This document shows positions 35,701 through 50,700 of a DNA stretch of 64,000 bases, one piece after another. The DNA comes from Dermatemys mawii (lineage: Eukaryota; Chordata; Testudines; Dermatemydidae). The stretch's first letter is position 1. Every line of letters begins with the position of its first letter. A model generated the notes under the pieces. The model was not told the DNA's origin. It was given only the letters and a program-made list of their open reading frames with translations, and did not search any database. The stretch covers positions 5,715,991-5,779,990 of the forward strand of contig ML677374.1 of NCBI GenBank assembly GCA_007922305.1, in the 5' to 3' direction. Both the position numbers and the translations under genes were made by a program.

Positions 35701-38700
35701 GGCTGCAGTTCAGTGGTGTGTGTAGTGATTCCTATATAGACATTATTTGTAGAGCACTCTGTGATGAAAGCCGAAATTGGAGGTGTGATGGGGCTGGCTG
35801 GGCCAAGCTCAAGTGGCACTATAAGCCCAGGCACCTGGTCACAATGCCATTAATTCAGATTTGGAGAGGTGTGGTGTAGGGGACATGGGTGTCAGGCTGA
35901 TGGAGAGGGAGGACACCTGAGAGGATCAGGCGGTGGTGGAAGGAAGAGAGAAGGCCAGCTCTTTCTCTGAAGCCCCTTAAAGGTGCTATCTAATTTGTAG
36001 CAGAAGTGCTAATGATGGCTGTAGTTAAGGTTGCCACATTATGATTTGTTTTAATTATTAAAACAGCTACATCTTATAAAGGAACAGCCAATACATTTGT
36101 GACTAAGAAAGTACTTGGATGAGTAAAAAGTCGCTTTAGAGTCTTGCATATTATATGCAGCCAATTCACATTTATCAGGTAAATGAAATTTTCTGTTACG
36201 ACAGTAATTGAAGACTTAAATTGGGCATGGTATGCTTTATTTTTTCACTTAACAGAGCAGGAAAATCTTAAATATAATTCGTCAGGTGTGTGCTTGTGCT
36301 TCTGTTCTGTAGTGCTTTTACAGTTACTAGAAGGACCAGTATTAGCATTTGGAAACTGACTGGAATTGAACGATCCCATTCTTATCCTAAGTGGCTGGGG
36401 TTCTCATTCGTAGGCATGTAACTGCAGTCCCATGAAGGAGTGTTTATTGCTTCTATTGGCATGTTGCAGAGAAAAGGACAGATTGAGAAGATAGAAAATG
36501 AGGAGATTCAGAAGCAAAAGGCTGAGATCCAGTTTAGAAAATTACTTCCCTTCTATTTTTTTTTAAATTCCATTAGCATTTTTACTTTAAGTCAGCAGGA
36601 AAAATTGGTTAACACCCTTCTTAAATGCAGGATTGAGGTGGGGGTAATGCTGCTCAGATTGTCTTAAAGGAGAGAGTGGTGTTGCAATAGGCAACAGGAA
36701 TCAAAACTCCATGGCTCTGTTCCCCGTTCTATCATTGATCCATTTTAGAGAGACAAGGTGAGTGAGAGATCTTTTATTGGACGAACTGTTGCTGGTGAGA
36801 GAGAGAGAAGCTTTCACCAACAGAGGTTGGTCCAATAAAAGGTATTATTTCACTTGTCTTGTCTCCCATATCCTGGGACCGACAAAGCTCCAGTCACACT
36901 GCATATTGACCCACTTTGGGTTTTGACCAAGGCATGTTTTCTGTGCCTAACGTTATCTTTATAAAATGGACATATAATGGAATCTCACAGGGTGCTGAGA
37001 CTTCATTTTGTCAGAACACTTTGGCTTCCATTCAAACGAGGCACTGGAGCACATGAGTTTAAGCACAAGCTTAAGTGCCTTGCTGAGTAGGACCTTGAAG
37101 AACTTCATTAGAAAGATGTTGAAAGTGTAAAATATTAAAATCAAAGACCAGCTCTTCAGGTAAGAGGAAGCCTGTGTGCGTGTAAAAGGGGGCCCATCAA
37201 TCCTTTTGTCATATGTTGTAGGTAGATGTAAACACGCTTCTCTAGTGAAATCAGCTTGTAGCTGTTACTGCAGAGGAAAAACTTTAAAAATTGAAATGAG
37301 ATTTTTCCACTCCTGCCAAAACATAACCATACTATAGTTAGATCTGCTTTCTGTTAAAGCTTTTTGTATTATAATATGAACCTGTAGGTGATAATTTGCA
37401 GAAACTTTTTTTTTATATAGCACAAAGGCAGACCTGTTTGGTAAATGAAAACTGCTTACATGAAGCAACTTGGCCAGTTCAACTCTTACTACATGTTGGG
37501 AACCATCATGTGTTTGGCTTGTACTCAGTCTGGATTTGCATATAATGCAAGCTTATTTTTCTGTAGTGTAACATTGTGTAATTATCACAGTGTTTATATT
37601 TGTAACAAGTACTACAATATACTATTGTATTCAGAGAATATTCAATTGATGTTAAATTTTTTGTTCCACATGACTTCAATCCTTTTCTGGAATATTTTTC
37701 TAGATGTCTAATGAGAGCTAATAGATTAAAGAAATTGTGCATTTAATTTATGTAGTTTTTTTGTTGCAAGACAAGAGGATATGTTTGAGAAGTTTTCATT
37801 TCTCTGTGAAAGGACTTCTTGATAGTGAAGTTAAGGATGCTAAATCTTCCTGTTCATCTTCCTTGATTCTAATTTCTTTTTCTTAATACAGTTACAGATG
37901 TGGAACTAAAACGTCTGAGAGATGCTTTCAAGAGAACTTGTGGACTCTCATGTTACATGAGCCAGCAGTGCTTCATTAAGGAAGTGCTTGGTGATGGAGT
38001 GCCTCCAAAAGTTGCAGAGGTAATTATATCTATCTATATTTATATATTTATTGTTTTCCTTAGAGGATATATGTATGTGTAAGTATGCATATCCTAATTG
38101 TGATGAGCATGCCATTTTTAATACAGCTTTACATCTCACTTTTCCTGGCAGGGTACAATTAGTCAGAATTCTGGTCAGATACTATCAGTGTTGTTGCTTA
38201 ATCAAGACCAAGCAATAGCGATCAAGTGACAATGAGGTACTTCCCCACCCACAATTGGCAGCCTAAGATTGGCTTGGGAAAATGGAATGGAGAGGCATAC
38301 TGTCTTCTTTTAGAAAGAGTCAAAATCCTAGACTGATGTTAATTTGAGGTAGGACCTTGACTCTGTAGCATTCTCATGACAAGGTGGGGCTTTTTGTTTT
38401 TAAATGTACCCATACTTCTGGTTACTACAGAATTCTACTGACAATTTAAGTGTCTTGAAAACATTATAAATCAAATAAGATTACTTAACTGTATTTGTAA
38501 AGACTCATACATAATACAGGAAAATAACCAGAAATAAAATGTGCTTCATATATAAAAATATTGAGTGTGTAAAAAATAAACAAACAAAAAAACCCCCACC
38601 ACCCTGCCATGTTGTGCATTAATATGCATATTCAGAAAAATATTTTGTGTTGAAGTGATTTGAGAGAGCAATTAATTAAATACTGAATGCTGCCAATGTG

Positions 38701-41700
38701 AAGTCATTGAATTTACCTAAATGTTCTTTAATGTGTTCTTTCTTTATTTTGGCTTGTGTTCCTTCCCCTTTGTTGTTAATATTGTGTTGATTATCTGGTA
38801 AGCATTAACATTTTCTGTGAAGACTGAAGTAAAATGGTCATTAAACAACCCAGCCTTCTTGATGTCATCAGTTATTAGCTCTCCTTCCCCACCAACATGC
38901 TGTCTGTCTGTCTGCATCGTAATACATATATGGGAAATATGTGATGCCAAAGATTTATTAATCCTCTAAACATGACAGGTTTTTCTTTTGCATCAGTCTC
39001 AAGATTACTCCAATATAACTATTTATTCCATGAATATGGAGATTCTTTTTCCTGTTATAAATCAGCTTTTTGTCTTTTCTTTCCCAGTGCTGAAACAGAT
39101 GATGAAAGCCTGGACTATTTTATTCAATGTTATGATATAGTTGGATATTTCTTATGTAAATTCTCAAATGTTTAAGAGGAAATGGCTATGTACATGCTAG
39201 TTCACATTAAATTTTTTTAAAAAGTTTTTGAATAACTTAATCTTCATTTGAAATCTCTCTCTAATCTTAACATCCAAATATATGGTCAAGATGTTTTGGC
39301 TATTAATAGCCTATAAAGTGATTAGATGGGAACAAAAATGTATCTTATCTTATGAGTTGTTGGGTTGGAATAATATTCCTAAAGTTGCACTGTGAGACTG
39401 GTCCTCTTATCGCCATTTACAGTGCAGTGTTAGGGATTAAACAGTTGTGGTTTTCTAGTGATGAGACGTGATCACAGATGGCAGTGGATTTTGTTTTCAA
39501 ATAAAGGCTGCTGGTTGTCTTCTGTTTTTTAAATCTTTGCTCACTGGCAGAGTCTATGTCATTGGTTATCTTATTTTAACTTGCCCACCACCTGACAGCA
39601 AGTCTCACATTTCAGTCAGTGAACCAAGATAAATGCAAGAACCAACATTATGTTGGCTAACTTGACATCACAAATGCTGAGACCTTGGCACCTTAAAACT
39701 ATGTAGCATTAAAATGTCCAAATATGCCTAATAATTGTCATTTAGGCAATATACTTGAGGTAATACACTTGCGACTCATCTCTGTGAACTGAATTCCTTG
39801 ATTAGATTCTTCAAACAAAACCAGGGCCTGGTTAAACCCATATTTTAAAGAAGATATCTGTTGTCTTGGATGCCTTGGGAAGTGAGGAAGGCAAACAAAA
39901 CTGTTAATTGCTCAAAGCTCTGTTCTGAGATATCTAATCTTTAACGATTGATATAAATGATGTTAAGGTGGAGATCTGTCCTTTGCCTATCAGTTACTCC
40001 ACTAGCACAAGAAACAGAAGTCTGTATAATTGCTCTCTAAAGGTTCTAAGTCATCTGATGAACTATGTGGGTCTCCAGATAATCACACATGCTGCAATTT
40101 GTGTTTTCAGCTTGATATTTTAAAAATCTAGGAAATCACACCTGAAAACCTTCATTAAAAACACCATAAAGGTTGCAAAGTCAAGCACTCAGAAGTTAGG
40201 AAATACCAGACTTAAGGTTGACTGTGCAACTAAATAATGCTAAGGTTAAAAACCAGAGCATAACCAATCAAATTATTTAGCAGTTTACACAAGGGACAAT
40301 CAATTATTCAAATGATTCCTAGTGTGTGACTTAAAAAAAAAAGTTAGTGTTAAATGCAGCTTTTTCATATTTGAGACTAGAGCAGTTTTACACAGTATAT
40401 TTTAAAATATTTGAATAGAACAGAGAGGATAAGGGGTATTAATAGAGTAGTCCTATGAAATGACATCTGACTGGATTTCTTCTGGCCTAATAGCTACACT
40501 TTTTGGTACTGCATTAGCCATTAAATTAATACTGTCGTGAACACTAATAAACTAAAATTCACAGGCAGTCAGGTTGAGTAGAATGCTATTTTTCTCAGTT
40601 AAACAGTTGACATAATTTGTTTAACAATATTTGTCCATGATGAGTATTTAGTTTTTTCCTTCTTTTTTGAAAGTGCTTTATGTAGCATATCCATGATAAG
40701 AGAAAGTGTCAACTTTGCTGGATGTCATTCCACTATACACAGACCATAGAATTAATAGGCCTGTTCATATGGCATCAGCCCACAGTGTGTCTCACTGACA
40801 GTCTTATACCAATGTACACCTGAAACTTGAGCCTAAGTTTTTATTGATTCCTAAGAAACCTCATCACCTGTTCAGAGGTGGTGTTAGCAACTCTATGTGA
40901 TGTTTTAGATGCTAAATGACACTCTCATTCATTCAAACCTTGCATAAAAAGGTTAAAATGAACTTCCCATCCCATAGTAGTTTGTTTGACAAAATTAAGT
41001 TTGCACCCAATCTAGGATCCTCTTCTTGGCTCTTATTGAACTTATGCTATACTCTCAATGTTTTAGTCTAGTTCTTAGTGTTTAAACCTTTTGATTAAAA
41101 GTTGTCTAGAAGTTAAATTTTTCTAATGCACTGATGTTCTTTGCCAACAATGGATACAACCAAACTACGAAAAATATTAAGTAATAAAAATATATTATTG
41201 GGGAGATGTGATAGGAAAGGTGCCATTTCTATTAGGAGTGGATATTAGACTTCATATTCAGACTAGACTCATTCTGAAGGTCATATGACTTCTAGGTGCA
41301 TTCACTAGTGGTTTGAAAAAATACCCGGCAGTCTTATAAGTAGCATGCTGCCGGGGCTGTTTGCTGTTCCGTGATTTGTAAAATGTTTTTGCCTTTCTGA
41401 AACCATCCAGAAACTATAACCTATAATACGGTGTACTGAAATTGGCCGTTAGTACTTTCTGGCTCCAACAATTAGTAATTTGAAAAAAAATCTGAGTTGT
41501 AACCTTCAGTTCTTTTCTCATGACTGCTGATAACCCATACTGCCTGAGCTACGATGTTCCAAACACTGCACCATGGAACCACTAAAAAAGTTAGTAACAA
41601 AGATGAGAAGAAAGATGGCCATCTGTCTGGCTATATGATAAACAAGTTGTTTGATCCTCAGTTACTGAGTCAATAAGAAACAAAAAAGGCACAAAAAGTC

Positions 41701-44700
41701 TTACACTTGACTGAAAAAGCATCTTATAGAAAAGCAAAAATTGAACCTTGAAAGTGAGAGTGTTCTGCTCATACACAATCTTTTATTTTTCATTTTATTT
41801 TGTTTAAGCTATACAGTACTAGAGCAATTTTTCAGGTTGGTGGGGAGGGAGGAAGGAGGAAAGCTAGTCTTCTCTCACCTCCCTGGTTTTCTCAGAAAAC
41901 TACAGAAAAGGTCACAGATAAATGGGATTTGGTTAGCAAAAATATTATTTAGTTACAGAGCTCTGCTGCACTCGTTTAAAAGGCAATCTGCCAATATACC
42001 ATAAAAGTTCTGTGCAGACATCAGGTTTTGTTAAAATAGCAGTTAAAACAAACACCTGAAGTTCTAGTTTACACAGACTTGTTACGAGAAGCTGAAATAA
42101 ATTATTGTCATTTGTGAAGTACTGAAACAGATCATCATAAAAGACTCCTCTTAAGAGGTTTATGTGAAAAGAATAGTGGGGACTTTCAATCTTGCTCTTT
42201 CTGTTTTTGAAATGCATTTCATTGAAGCTTAGTGGTAGTTGAAAACCTAATATAAGAGGCACTGTCTGCATGCTTATTTAATGTGATCAGATATTTTATT
42301 GAAGATTCAAATAAAAATATGGGTAGAGAAATTCTTAACTTATTCCATTGCAGATGCTGGAAAGAAATCGGAAGTAAATATGTACAGAAGCAAAGAGTTA
42401 ATATGGGCACAAGAAATAAATATACTGAAGTTTTATTAGCCAGGGTTTAACAGAAATATTCAAACCATCATAAGAAATATATAATTAATAAACTGATAGA
42501 ATTTCCTTACCTGTATGCAACTAGAGAGGAGAACATTTAGAATAAAGAGAGCTATACTGAATTTTGAATTTCTAATAGTGTACACTCAATTTTATTGCTT
42601 TGAGCTTTAAGGCTAATCTTAAATCTTTCTTGTGGTGAATTTTCAGTAATCTCTTGGATCTTTTAGGAGATGTGATTACAATCATTAATTCTCTTAACTT
42701 TCTGCACACCCTTTCTCCGCTGATACTGGTTTTCAATATATCTACCCTCTGTCAAACTCTGAATTTCAAACCTAATAAATAATACAGTTTAGCTTGTTTT
42801 GTTTGCTAACATGAGAGAGAAATGGAGTGAGACTCTGGGTATAAAATTTTCATTAAAGAAAATTAGACATTCAGCTCCCATTAGCAATAATGTGAGATGG
42901 ATGGATAAAATGCTGTGCATCGCACTGAAAATCTACCTCTGTGTCTGGAGAAATCTTTTTTGTACTATATTTGTTGGCATAATAAAAGCCACTGTGTCAC
43001 CCCTGTGAAATAGTTAGGCAAGCCTGCTAATAATGCAGTAAGTAACATCACTAAAATTACTTGAGCAGTTTTCCAGATTATAGAATGAACACTTTTAAAC
43101 AGCTCATTCATAAGTGTTTAAACCGAATAAATTAACTTTGCTGATGGAGATCAGTAGGCAGCCGAAGTTATTTTACTCAAAGGGTAACTTGTATCTAGAG
43201 AGCAATTTAATAGCATTTCACATCTATAGACCAATTTTTTCATTATTACTCCTGCCATGTGGATATCGCTGGTATTTTGTAGAGTCACATTATAACTGGT
43301 TCTGTGTTAATATGGGTTCTAAAGGTTTTGTGTTTTTTGTTTTGTAGGGGGAAGCATTTTGTGACGAGTGTAGGTAGATTCCAAAGGCAAATAACAGCTT
43401 GATTTACACACAGCCTGAAGTTTAAAATAGCTTTCATTGAAATCTCTTGGAAATGTGATAATTATGTGTATTCTTAAATACCAAATTATTATTCCTGTTC
43501 TGAAAACATGTATTTAAAATTGTGACTAGAGAGTCATACACTCCATTGCGTATGTAGGCTAACCTGGCAGATGGTGGCAGGAATGCAGTTTCTATCCCTG
43601 AGCCTATAGCAGTTTTACAGGATAATGCCACTAAACTAAAATGACAATGATGATGTTAAATTGCACCACTTCTTTTGTTTTTTTTAATCAATTTAATATC
43701 AACAGCTTGCCCTGGATCAGTGTCCTTTTGGTGTTGCAGCCAAAAGAATCGCTGCTTGCAGCACCAAATGGGTACTGTTTTAGATGAACAATAAAAGATT
43801 TGGTTGGGGAAAGGTAAGTGATTTAGGGCTGGTCCTCACTAGCACGGGGGATCGACTGTAGATACGCAGTGTCAGGTACGTTGATAATGTAGCTGAAATC
43901 GGCGTATCTACTGCTGACTTACCTGCCGTCCTCACGGCGGTGGCGTGCGGTGGCGTGCTCCCCCGTTGACTCCAGCTTGCGCCTTTTGGTGAGCTGGAGT
44001 TACGGAGTTGACGGGGGCGCCGCTGGCGATCGATTTATCGCATCTTGACGAGACGTGATAAATCGATCACCATAAGATCGATCTCTCCCCGTGCTAGTGA
44101 AGACAAGCCCTTAGTCTGAGCCAGGCATAGTGTGGAGCTAGCTGTAGTTCAGATCTCTAGCCTCACACCTACTCAGCCAAGATAGCTCCTAATCTGAGGC
44201 AGCCCCCACTATTCAAGTCCTGAACCCCACAGTGCCTCCAACTCTGTGAAAGCACCTCAGTCCTGATCTGTAGTTTTGTTTGCTTGACTCGTTTCAGCTG
44301 TTAAATGAAGTGTGGAAAGTAACAGAAGTGAGTCAGTGATGACTGGCTGAGTTATCTCTGATACAACAATGCTCCTCTGCCTGCAGAACCAAATGGGCCC
44401 CATGCAGAAGTTAGGCTGTGCTGATTTACTTATTTTGATGACAATCAGAAGGGTTCTTTCCACTGATGGCTAGATTGTTTCCTGAAACTTTGGAATTGAT
44501 TGGCTGTGGTCTTGAAAAGCTATTGTGATACAGATTAGTTAGATAGAGACATGCCATTGACTGGAATGTTGGGCCTCATTTTGCTTAGCCAACAATAAAA
44601 TAAATGCTGTTGAAGAAAGCAGACTGATATCTAATCACAGGTTATTCCCTAGGGAGCTTGGGCAAACACTGCTCTAGATGTCAACTACACCAGCTGGAAT

Positions 44701-47700
44701 AGTAAACCATCTTTGGAGAAACAGGCTATACTCTGTAAAATAAAATGATAATTAACGCTAATGAAGCTAATCTCCATGCAAATATTTAAAATCCCTTTCA
44801 ATCTAACATATGTAACTATATTTTGTAGACTGACAACAATCCAAGCATATTATATTCTAGTTTTATTTGTCTTGTTGAAATGTTGTTGGAAATAGAACTA
44901 CCCTAACCATAAACTACATGAATTTGCTTGTCGTCTGATCTTTAAACCCTTAAAACTAGGCTGTTCTGAATTGTCTGAAAATCAGAAGTGATGCTTCACT
45001 CTTGTGTAACTTGCTTTTTGGTTGAGAAAGTTTAACAAACATTGTAGCTAGCTGGTTACTACTCGCATGGTGTAAAATGATTTGCCAACCACCGAGGACT
45101 AGATCAATACCTTCTTTGAGATATCCTGTGATTACAGATTTTAACTTACTACTAGAAATCTGTGAGTTGGCGTCAATCACATCTCTGCTGTAGTGAGACA
45201 GGAGGAACCTCTTCATAGTGTGGATGTTGAGGTCCAGGGCTGTGACTGTGTGTGTGACATTTTTTCCTTATCACAGGGGATTCTGACCAGGCTTGCTAAC
45301 CTTCAAGTGCCCTGCTCTGATGACTTAGCTAGCTCATGTGGAATATTGGCACTCTGTCCTTTTCTCATGTTCATTGTGACACTTTATTTGTGCCTCAAGC
45401 CCCAGGACTTGCTAGGCTCTGTCCAAATATAGAACAAAAAGGTGGTTCTTGTGCCCAAAGGTCTTACAATCTCAGTAAAGCCAAGGGGCAGCAGATGGAC
45501 AGATGAGGAAGTAAAAGGAAACAATGAGAATATTAGTCAGCATGACAGGCAGTGATCTCAGCATATCAGAAACCTAATCAATGTCAAGTTTTTGGTAGGT
45601 GTCACGGCAAAGAAGAGTTTTAGGGAGGGATTAGAGGAGGATAATTAGGTCGTGTGGATGTTTACAGGAAGCTCCTCCCAAGTCTGAAGGACACTGGGAG
45701 AAAGTACACCGATGTAAGTTTGAAAATTTATTAACTGGGTGATGGAGATTGGCATCGTGTGCTGATTGGAGGCAGGAATGGACATTTCACGAACAAATGA
45801 GAGATGGTAGGTAGGGAGAGGATAGGCTGTGAGGGGCCTTGAAAGTGAAGGCGAGCAGCTTATGTTTGATGCTGTAATAAAGAAAGGGAGCTAGTGGATG
45901 GATGGAAAGAAAGGAGTGAGGTGGTGAAGGTGACAGGCTAGAGAAATGATTTTTCCAGCAGTATTCTTAATGGATACGGATGAGGCAAGTCTGTTTGCCA
46001 AGACCTGAGAAGGGAAGTTGCGACTGCTCTCCTACTGCGGTTAAAGATTACAGAATGTTATTGAATGTGACTACAATTATGAAAATTGAGTTAGCTGACA
46101 TGCTGATGACTATGATTTACTCCTCGACATAGATCAGGACAGATTATGTTTAGAATAATACAGTGAACCGTGATGGAACCAACAGGTCCATGCTTACTGG
46201 TCAACATTGTCAGCTGATTTGATTATTTGTAATCAAGTCAAAACATACAATTTTATGTTGTAGACAAGCCCCAAGAGATTGTGTGGGAGTAAAGTTCGTG
46301 GATAGCTTTAACTGCTGCAGACTTTCTGCTTGAGACTTTTTGTTCCCCCCTTCAGGGGAACTTGCTATGTTGAACTACTGCTTTCTGGTTCCCGCTATGC
46401 TTGGCTTAGTGGAGCCCCTAATCAATTTCATGCAAGCTTTGCACAGTCTTGGAAGAGAGGGAAACCACGCAAAGAGCTTCTGCTTTCTTTCACATAGTTG
46501 CTGTGTGTGTGCTTGTGTGCGCAAAGTAGCAGAAGAGACTTTTGCTCCATAGTTACTAAAGGAGTATGAGATGAAAACATTTCATTGCATGTCCAAGAAG
46601 TGGTTGCCAAGAAGCTGATATCAAATGATTAAAAACTATTTCTGCCTGTTGGCCATTTTTGATTTGTGAACTATCGATTTCTCTTGAGAAAGATGCTTAC
46701 AATATTTTATTAAATAAAATTGAGAGCTAGAAGCTGCCTATTTATCCTTAGCAAAATAGGCCAACAAATTTTATTGAAGGAGAAGCAGTTGCTGATGGAT
46801 CTAACTGCACAATTAATGCCTTTTTTTTTTTTAAACACGGCTGTAGGGTTTTAAAGCCGAATGTACAAAAAGTATGAAGGGTGTGTAAGAAATGTTAGTG
46901 AAGAGAAGTGTAGTACAGTGAACTTTTTATTGCTGGCACTGGATATATATGTCATAATAATAACTTAGGCAAGTATCAAAAACCCCAGACAGAATTCAAA
47001 GGAATAGCACATTATCATCTTATTAGCTGGATATTTTAAATTCTTGTTGCAGTAAAGGTGGTTAGATTCGTGCAGATAACTGCAGATTATCATTTTTAGA
47101 TGCCATGACTATTTTTATGAGACTATGGTATAGTAGAAGGAAAAGAACTCATTTGTAAATTAGCTCTATAGTTGCATGAACAAATTACCTAGAGAGATGG
47201 CAACACTTTGTGAGCAAATACTGATTTTGTGAATAAAGAATGAATTTTTAGTGTGCTGACTGAAAAAAATAGCTATTGAAAGTTTTTTGTTTATAAATTG
47301 AAACTTCATGACTCAATCAGTCAAAAATTCTAGTCACAAATTTTGATTACTTTCAGTGATGCAATGAAAGTAGTGACTCTGTGGACAAAGGAGGCTGAGA
47401 TGTCATAATGGAACTCGTGTATAAATAAAGATGCGTGTTTAAATTTTAGTACAACCTACATAAAAATTACATTATTATGCCAATTACTGTACCATTCATT
47501 AGAATCAAAATAAAGTAAAACATTATCCAATAATATTGAATTCAGTTTTATTTAGGATTTGTAAGTACAGTTTGATAGGTTTCCAAGACTTCATTTTCCT
47601 CTCTGAACTGCCTTACCACTTCTTCTAGCTTTAGGGCAAAGTAAAGGTTGTGGCACATAAATGGAGGAAGTTCTCTTAGAATATACAACAATGTGGGTTG

Positions 47701-50700
47701 AGTTTAGGACAGTTCAGATGCCTTAAAAATATTAACTTTTTTAAATGTCAAGGGTTTAAAAATATTCGGGAATGTTTTGAGTGTAGCACTTATCAAGCTA
47801 ATTGTTTCTTAGACCTAAAGTTAAATTATTTTTCAAACTACACAAATTATGTCTTCATATAAATTTATTTACTTGAGAAAATGGCTGGTGATAAAATTGT
47901 CGTTCTTATCGTATGCATGTTGTATTTTCTTACTCTTATTTATTGTTGCACATACACGTCATTTATGGGATTTTCTGTAATTCCTGAAAAAACTTGGTAA
48001 TAAGAAAAATAAGTTTAGGAAAAAGTTATATAGCAGAAGAGTTGAGATTATTTTTTACTCACATAGAAGTGATTCCTCCTCCCCACAATCCCAAAGAATA
48101 CAAGAGTTCTACAGTACATTATTCTTTCAAACCCTTCTCTAATTATAAATGAGTGCTGCACTGGCATAACATATTTAAACTGTGTTACATATTTAGCCTT
48201 TCAAGTTTAATCTGCATGTTCAGGTGCTGTTTGGAGAACGCATCTTTATGTTCCATATTTATAATAAATATAATATGTAAGAGCATTTAGTTGTTGCTAA
48301 AATTAATCTAATACATAGCTCAAAAGTGTAATTTTTTACCTAATTTAAAAATATATGTAAATAAAAATGCTTACTTGAACCCCCAGTCCTGCATTGTACA
48401 ACATGCAGGCACTGTAGTTTGCCCATGTGGAGTTCCATTCAGGTCCCTGGAGGGTCTGTGGAAACAGCAGTCTATTCATACATTGTGAATCGCAGGATTG
48501 GTGGGGACTAAATCTGTAATTTATTAAACTCTGCATAGACTCGATCTATGTCGCTTATGATTTTGAGGTACTCCCACAGTATACCAAAAGGGTATCTATC
48601 TTCTCGTTATTTCTTTGCATTGGGATTCAGACAGTATTTCTCTTAATCCATTCTTGCTGTTACAGCAATAGACTCAGTCCGACAGTCTGTTTCTTGCAAT
48701 GAATTTTACATTTACAAAATAGCTATATTTCTGCATACGATGTCAACATAATAATAGCCGCAGCTTGTAGCAGCTAGTTGTGTAGATTCTGTTTCCAGAA
48801 AAAGCGTAGTCAATGAATGACAATGCCTTCCTCTTGGACTTCCTCCTTAATGATATGTCCTCAAATACACTGGCCTGCTGCAATACATATATTCTGTAAA
48901 GGGCTTGGAAAAGACTGTGGCACACTGAATAAGAAAACTATAAGTTTGTTGTCCTTGCAAAATGCCTTTCTCATCTCTCTCACACATCTAGTTGAATTAC
49001 TCTTTGTAGTCAGGCAACAAAAGATCTAAGAGTAAAGTAAAGAAAAAAGGAGTAAGCCATAGGATTGAATAATAGCAGGAACCTGTAGAATCATTCACAC
49101 TTATGAACCATAGTTCATGTGTAGTTTAAAGGGATGCTGTCAGCTTGAATTTTTTAACTGACTAATCTTAAAAATAAAAATCTAGTGATGTTTTTCTGGT
49201 CCCCTGCCAAGAGGCTTTTCTTAGCAAGTTAGAGTTGCAGTTCCCAAGAGCAACATCACCAGATGTGTTCAAGTTCCCTCTGACAAAGCTCCTTCACAGC
49301 CTGTACACTTCCACCTGCCTACCGATCTCTTCAGCAGCAGCATTGTGGTGATACTCATCCCTTGGGCTTGCAGAAACATGTCTATCCCATTCCTCTTCTT
49401 TGCCCCCTTTTGCAGTGCTTGGATCTGGGGAGGAATTAAGGGTGCTCCTGGTGCTTTGCAGTCCTTTTTAATTTCAGTCACTCTTTGGGTCCCATTCCTG
49501 AATGTAGTTCCTCTATCATGGTTATCATTTCTTTCCATTGAACTAAGATATAATTTTTCTTCCTTTTTCTTTTCTTATATCCAGTCCACTGAAATCCCAG
49601 ATGAGAGAGAGAAGCTTTGTTACTTACTACCATTACAGTGCAGTCCCATATAGTGAGGCAAAAAAGGGCCAATTCTTTTGATCCAATCCCTTCCTCAGCA
49701 GAGGGAGTTACTATCAGTAAAGAAATGAGACTCAGCCACATGGATTAGCCTTGCTTTTTCTTTAGAAGTAAAAATGCTTTGTGTTCATTTTGTCTTCTGT
49801 CTGAGGATCTCAGAGCACTGTACATAAATACATTCATGAATTAAGTCTCAAAGCATTTGTGAGGTAGGGAAGAATCCCTGTTCTGCAAATAAGAAAACCA
49901 AGATACAGTGCTCCTCAGTCACCCAGCAGCTGTCTGGCCTCATTGAGAAAACTTCAGGTTTTCTGGTTCCCTGTCCTGTGTTTTAGTTACAAGATCATAT
50001 TCTCTTTTAAACATTTCAAAAGAACAAGGATGGAATATGTGACAGGATGGTGCGTATGGCATTTTTTAATATTGGGTAGGACTAATATTTGGAAAACACA
50101 GCGAAAATATCTGCACATTTCTTGACGATTGTGGTGGCAGGGGAATGATTTTTGTGAGCTGTAAGCTTGCTCATGTGATTTGATATCCTTTCAGTCTTGT
50201 CAGGGTAGTCTGAAAATTTCCAGTGTTTTATTATTTCGTAGCCCACATCTTTCTTCCTACAATTTTAAATAGTGTCTTGTAGCTTTTCAGAGATGAATGA
50301 GAAGTGGTGGCACTGAAGCTGGCAAATCCAGTTTTCCTTTGGCCTGGGGCAGCTAATGTTCTGTAACAGTCGGGCTTCTGTATAGAATAGTGTACTACTC
50401 TGGGAAATTCTGCTTGTTTCTGTCACCAGTACCTCGCAGCTGCAGAATTTTTGTGTTCAGGTTAAAATAAAAAAACAACCCATAATTCATTCTTATCTGT
50501 CATGAAGGTATTTCTCAGCCCAAGTGTACGCTTTCTACCCTCGATACTTAATTCCCTGCCAGCCCAGTGGGCAATAGAAAGCTTTGTCTGAACCCTTCTT
50601 TTCTGCCTCTGTTTTGCTTTCTCAATTTTTGTTGCACACGGACATTGTTCATTACTTTTTTCTTTTATCTTTTTTTCCTCACTTTGGTGCTGTTTCTCTT

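Larger units (their letters stand above)
14715..37891 (+). other. USP32: USP32 intron 1 (about 23.2 kb)
   Basis: AT-rich intron between GTGAGT and TTAATACAG. Apart from the repeats listed separately (minisatellite, hAT-like MITE at 17.7 kb, CR1 3' end at 22.0 kb, palindromic repeat at 29 kb, MITE cluster at 34.4-35.5 kb and smaller relics) I see no gene. A pyrimidine-rich tract with recurring CTCTCTC, TTTCC and CATTC motifs spans about 22290-22690. Open frames up to about 127 codons occur but lack recognisable domains or codon structure. Confidence 0.85.
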
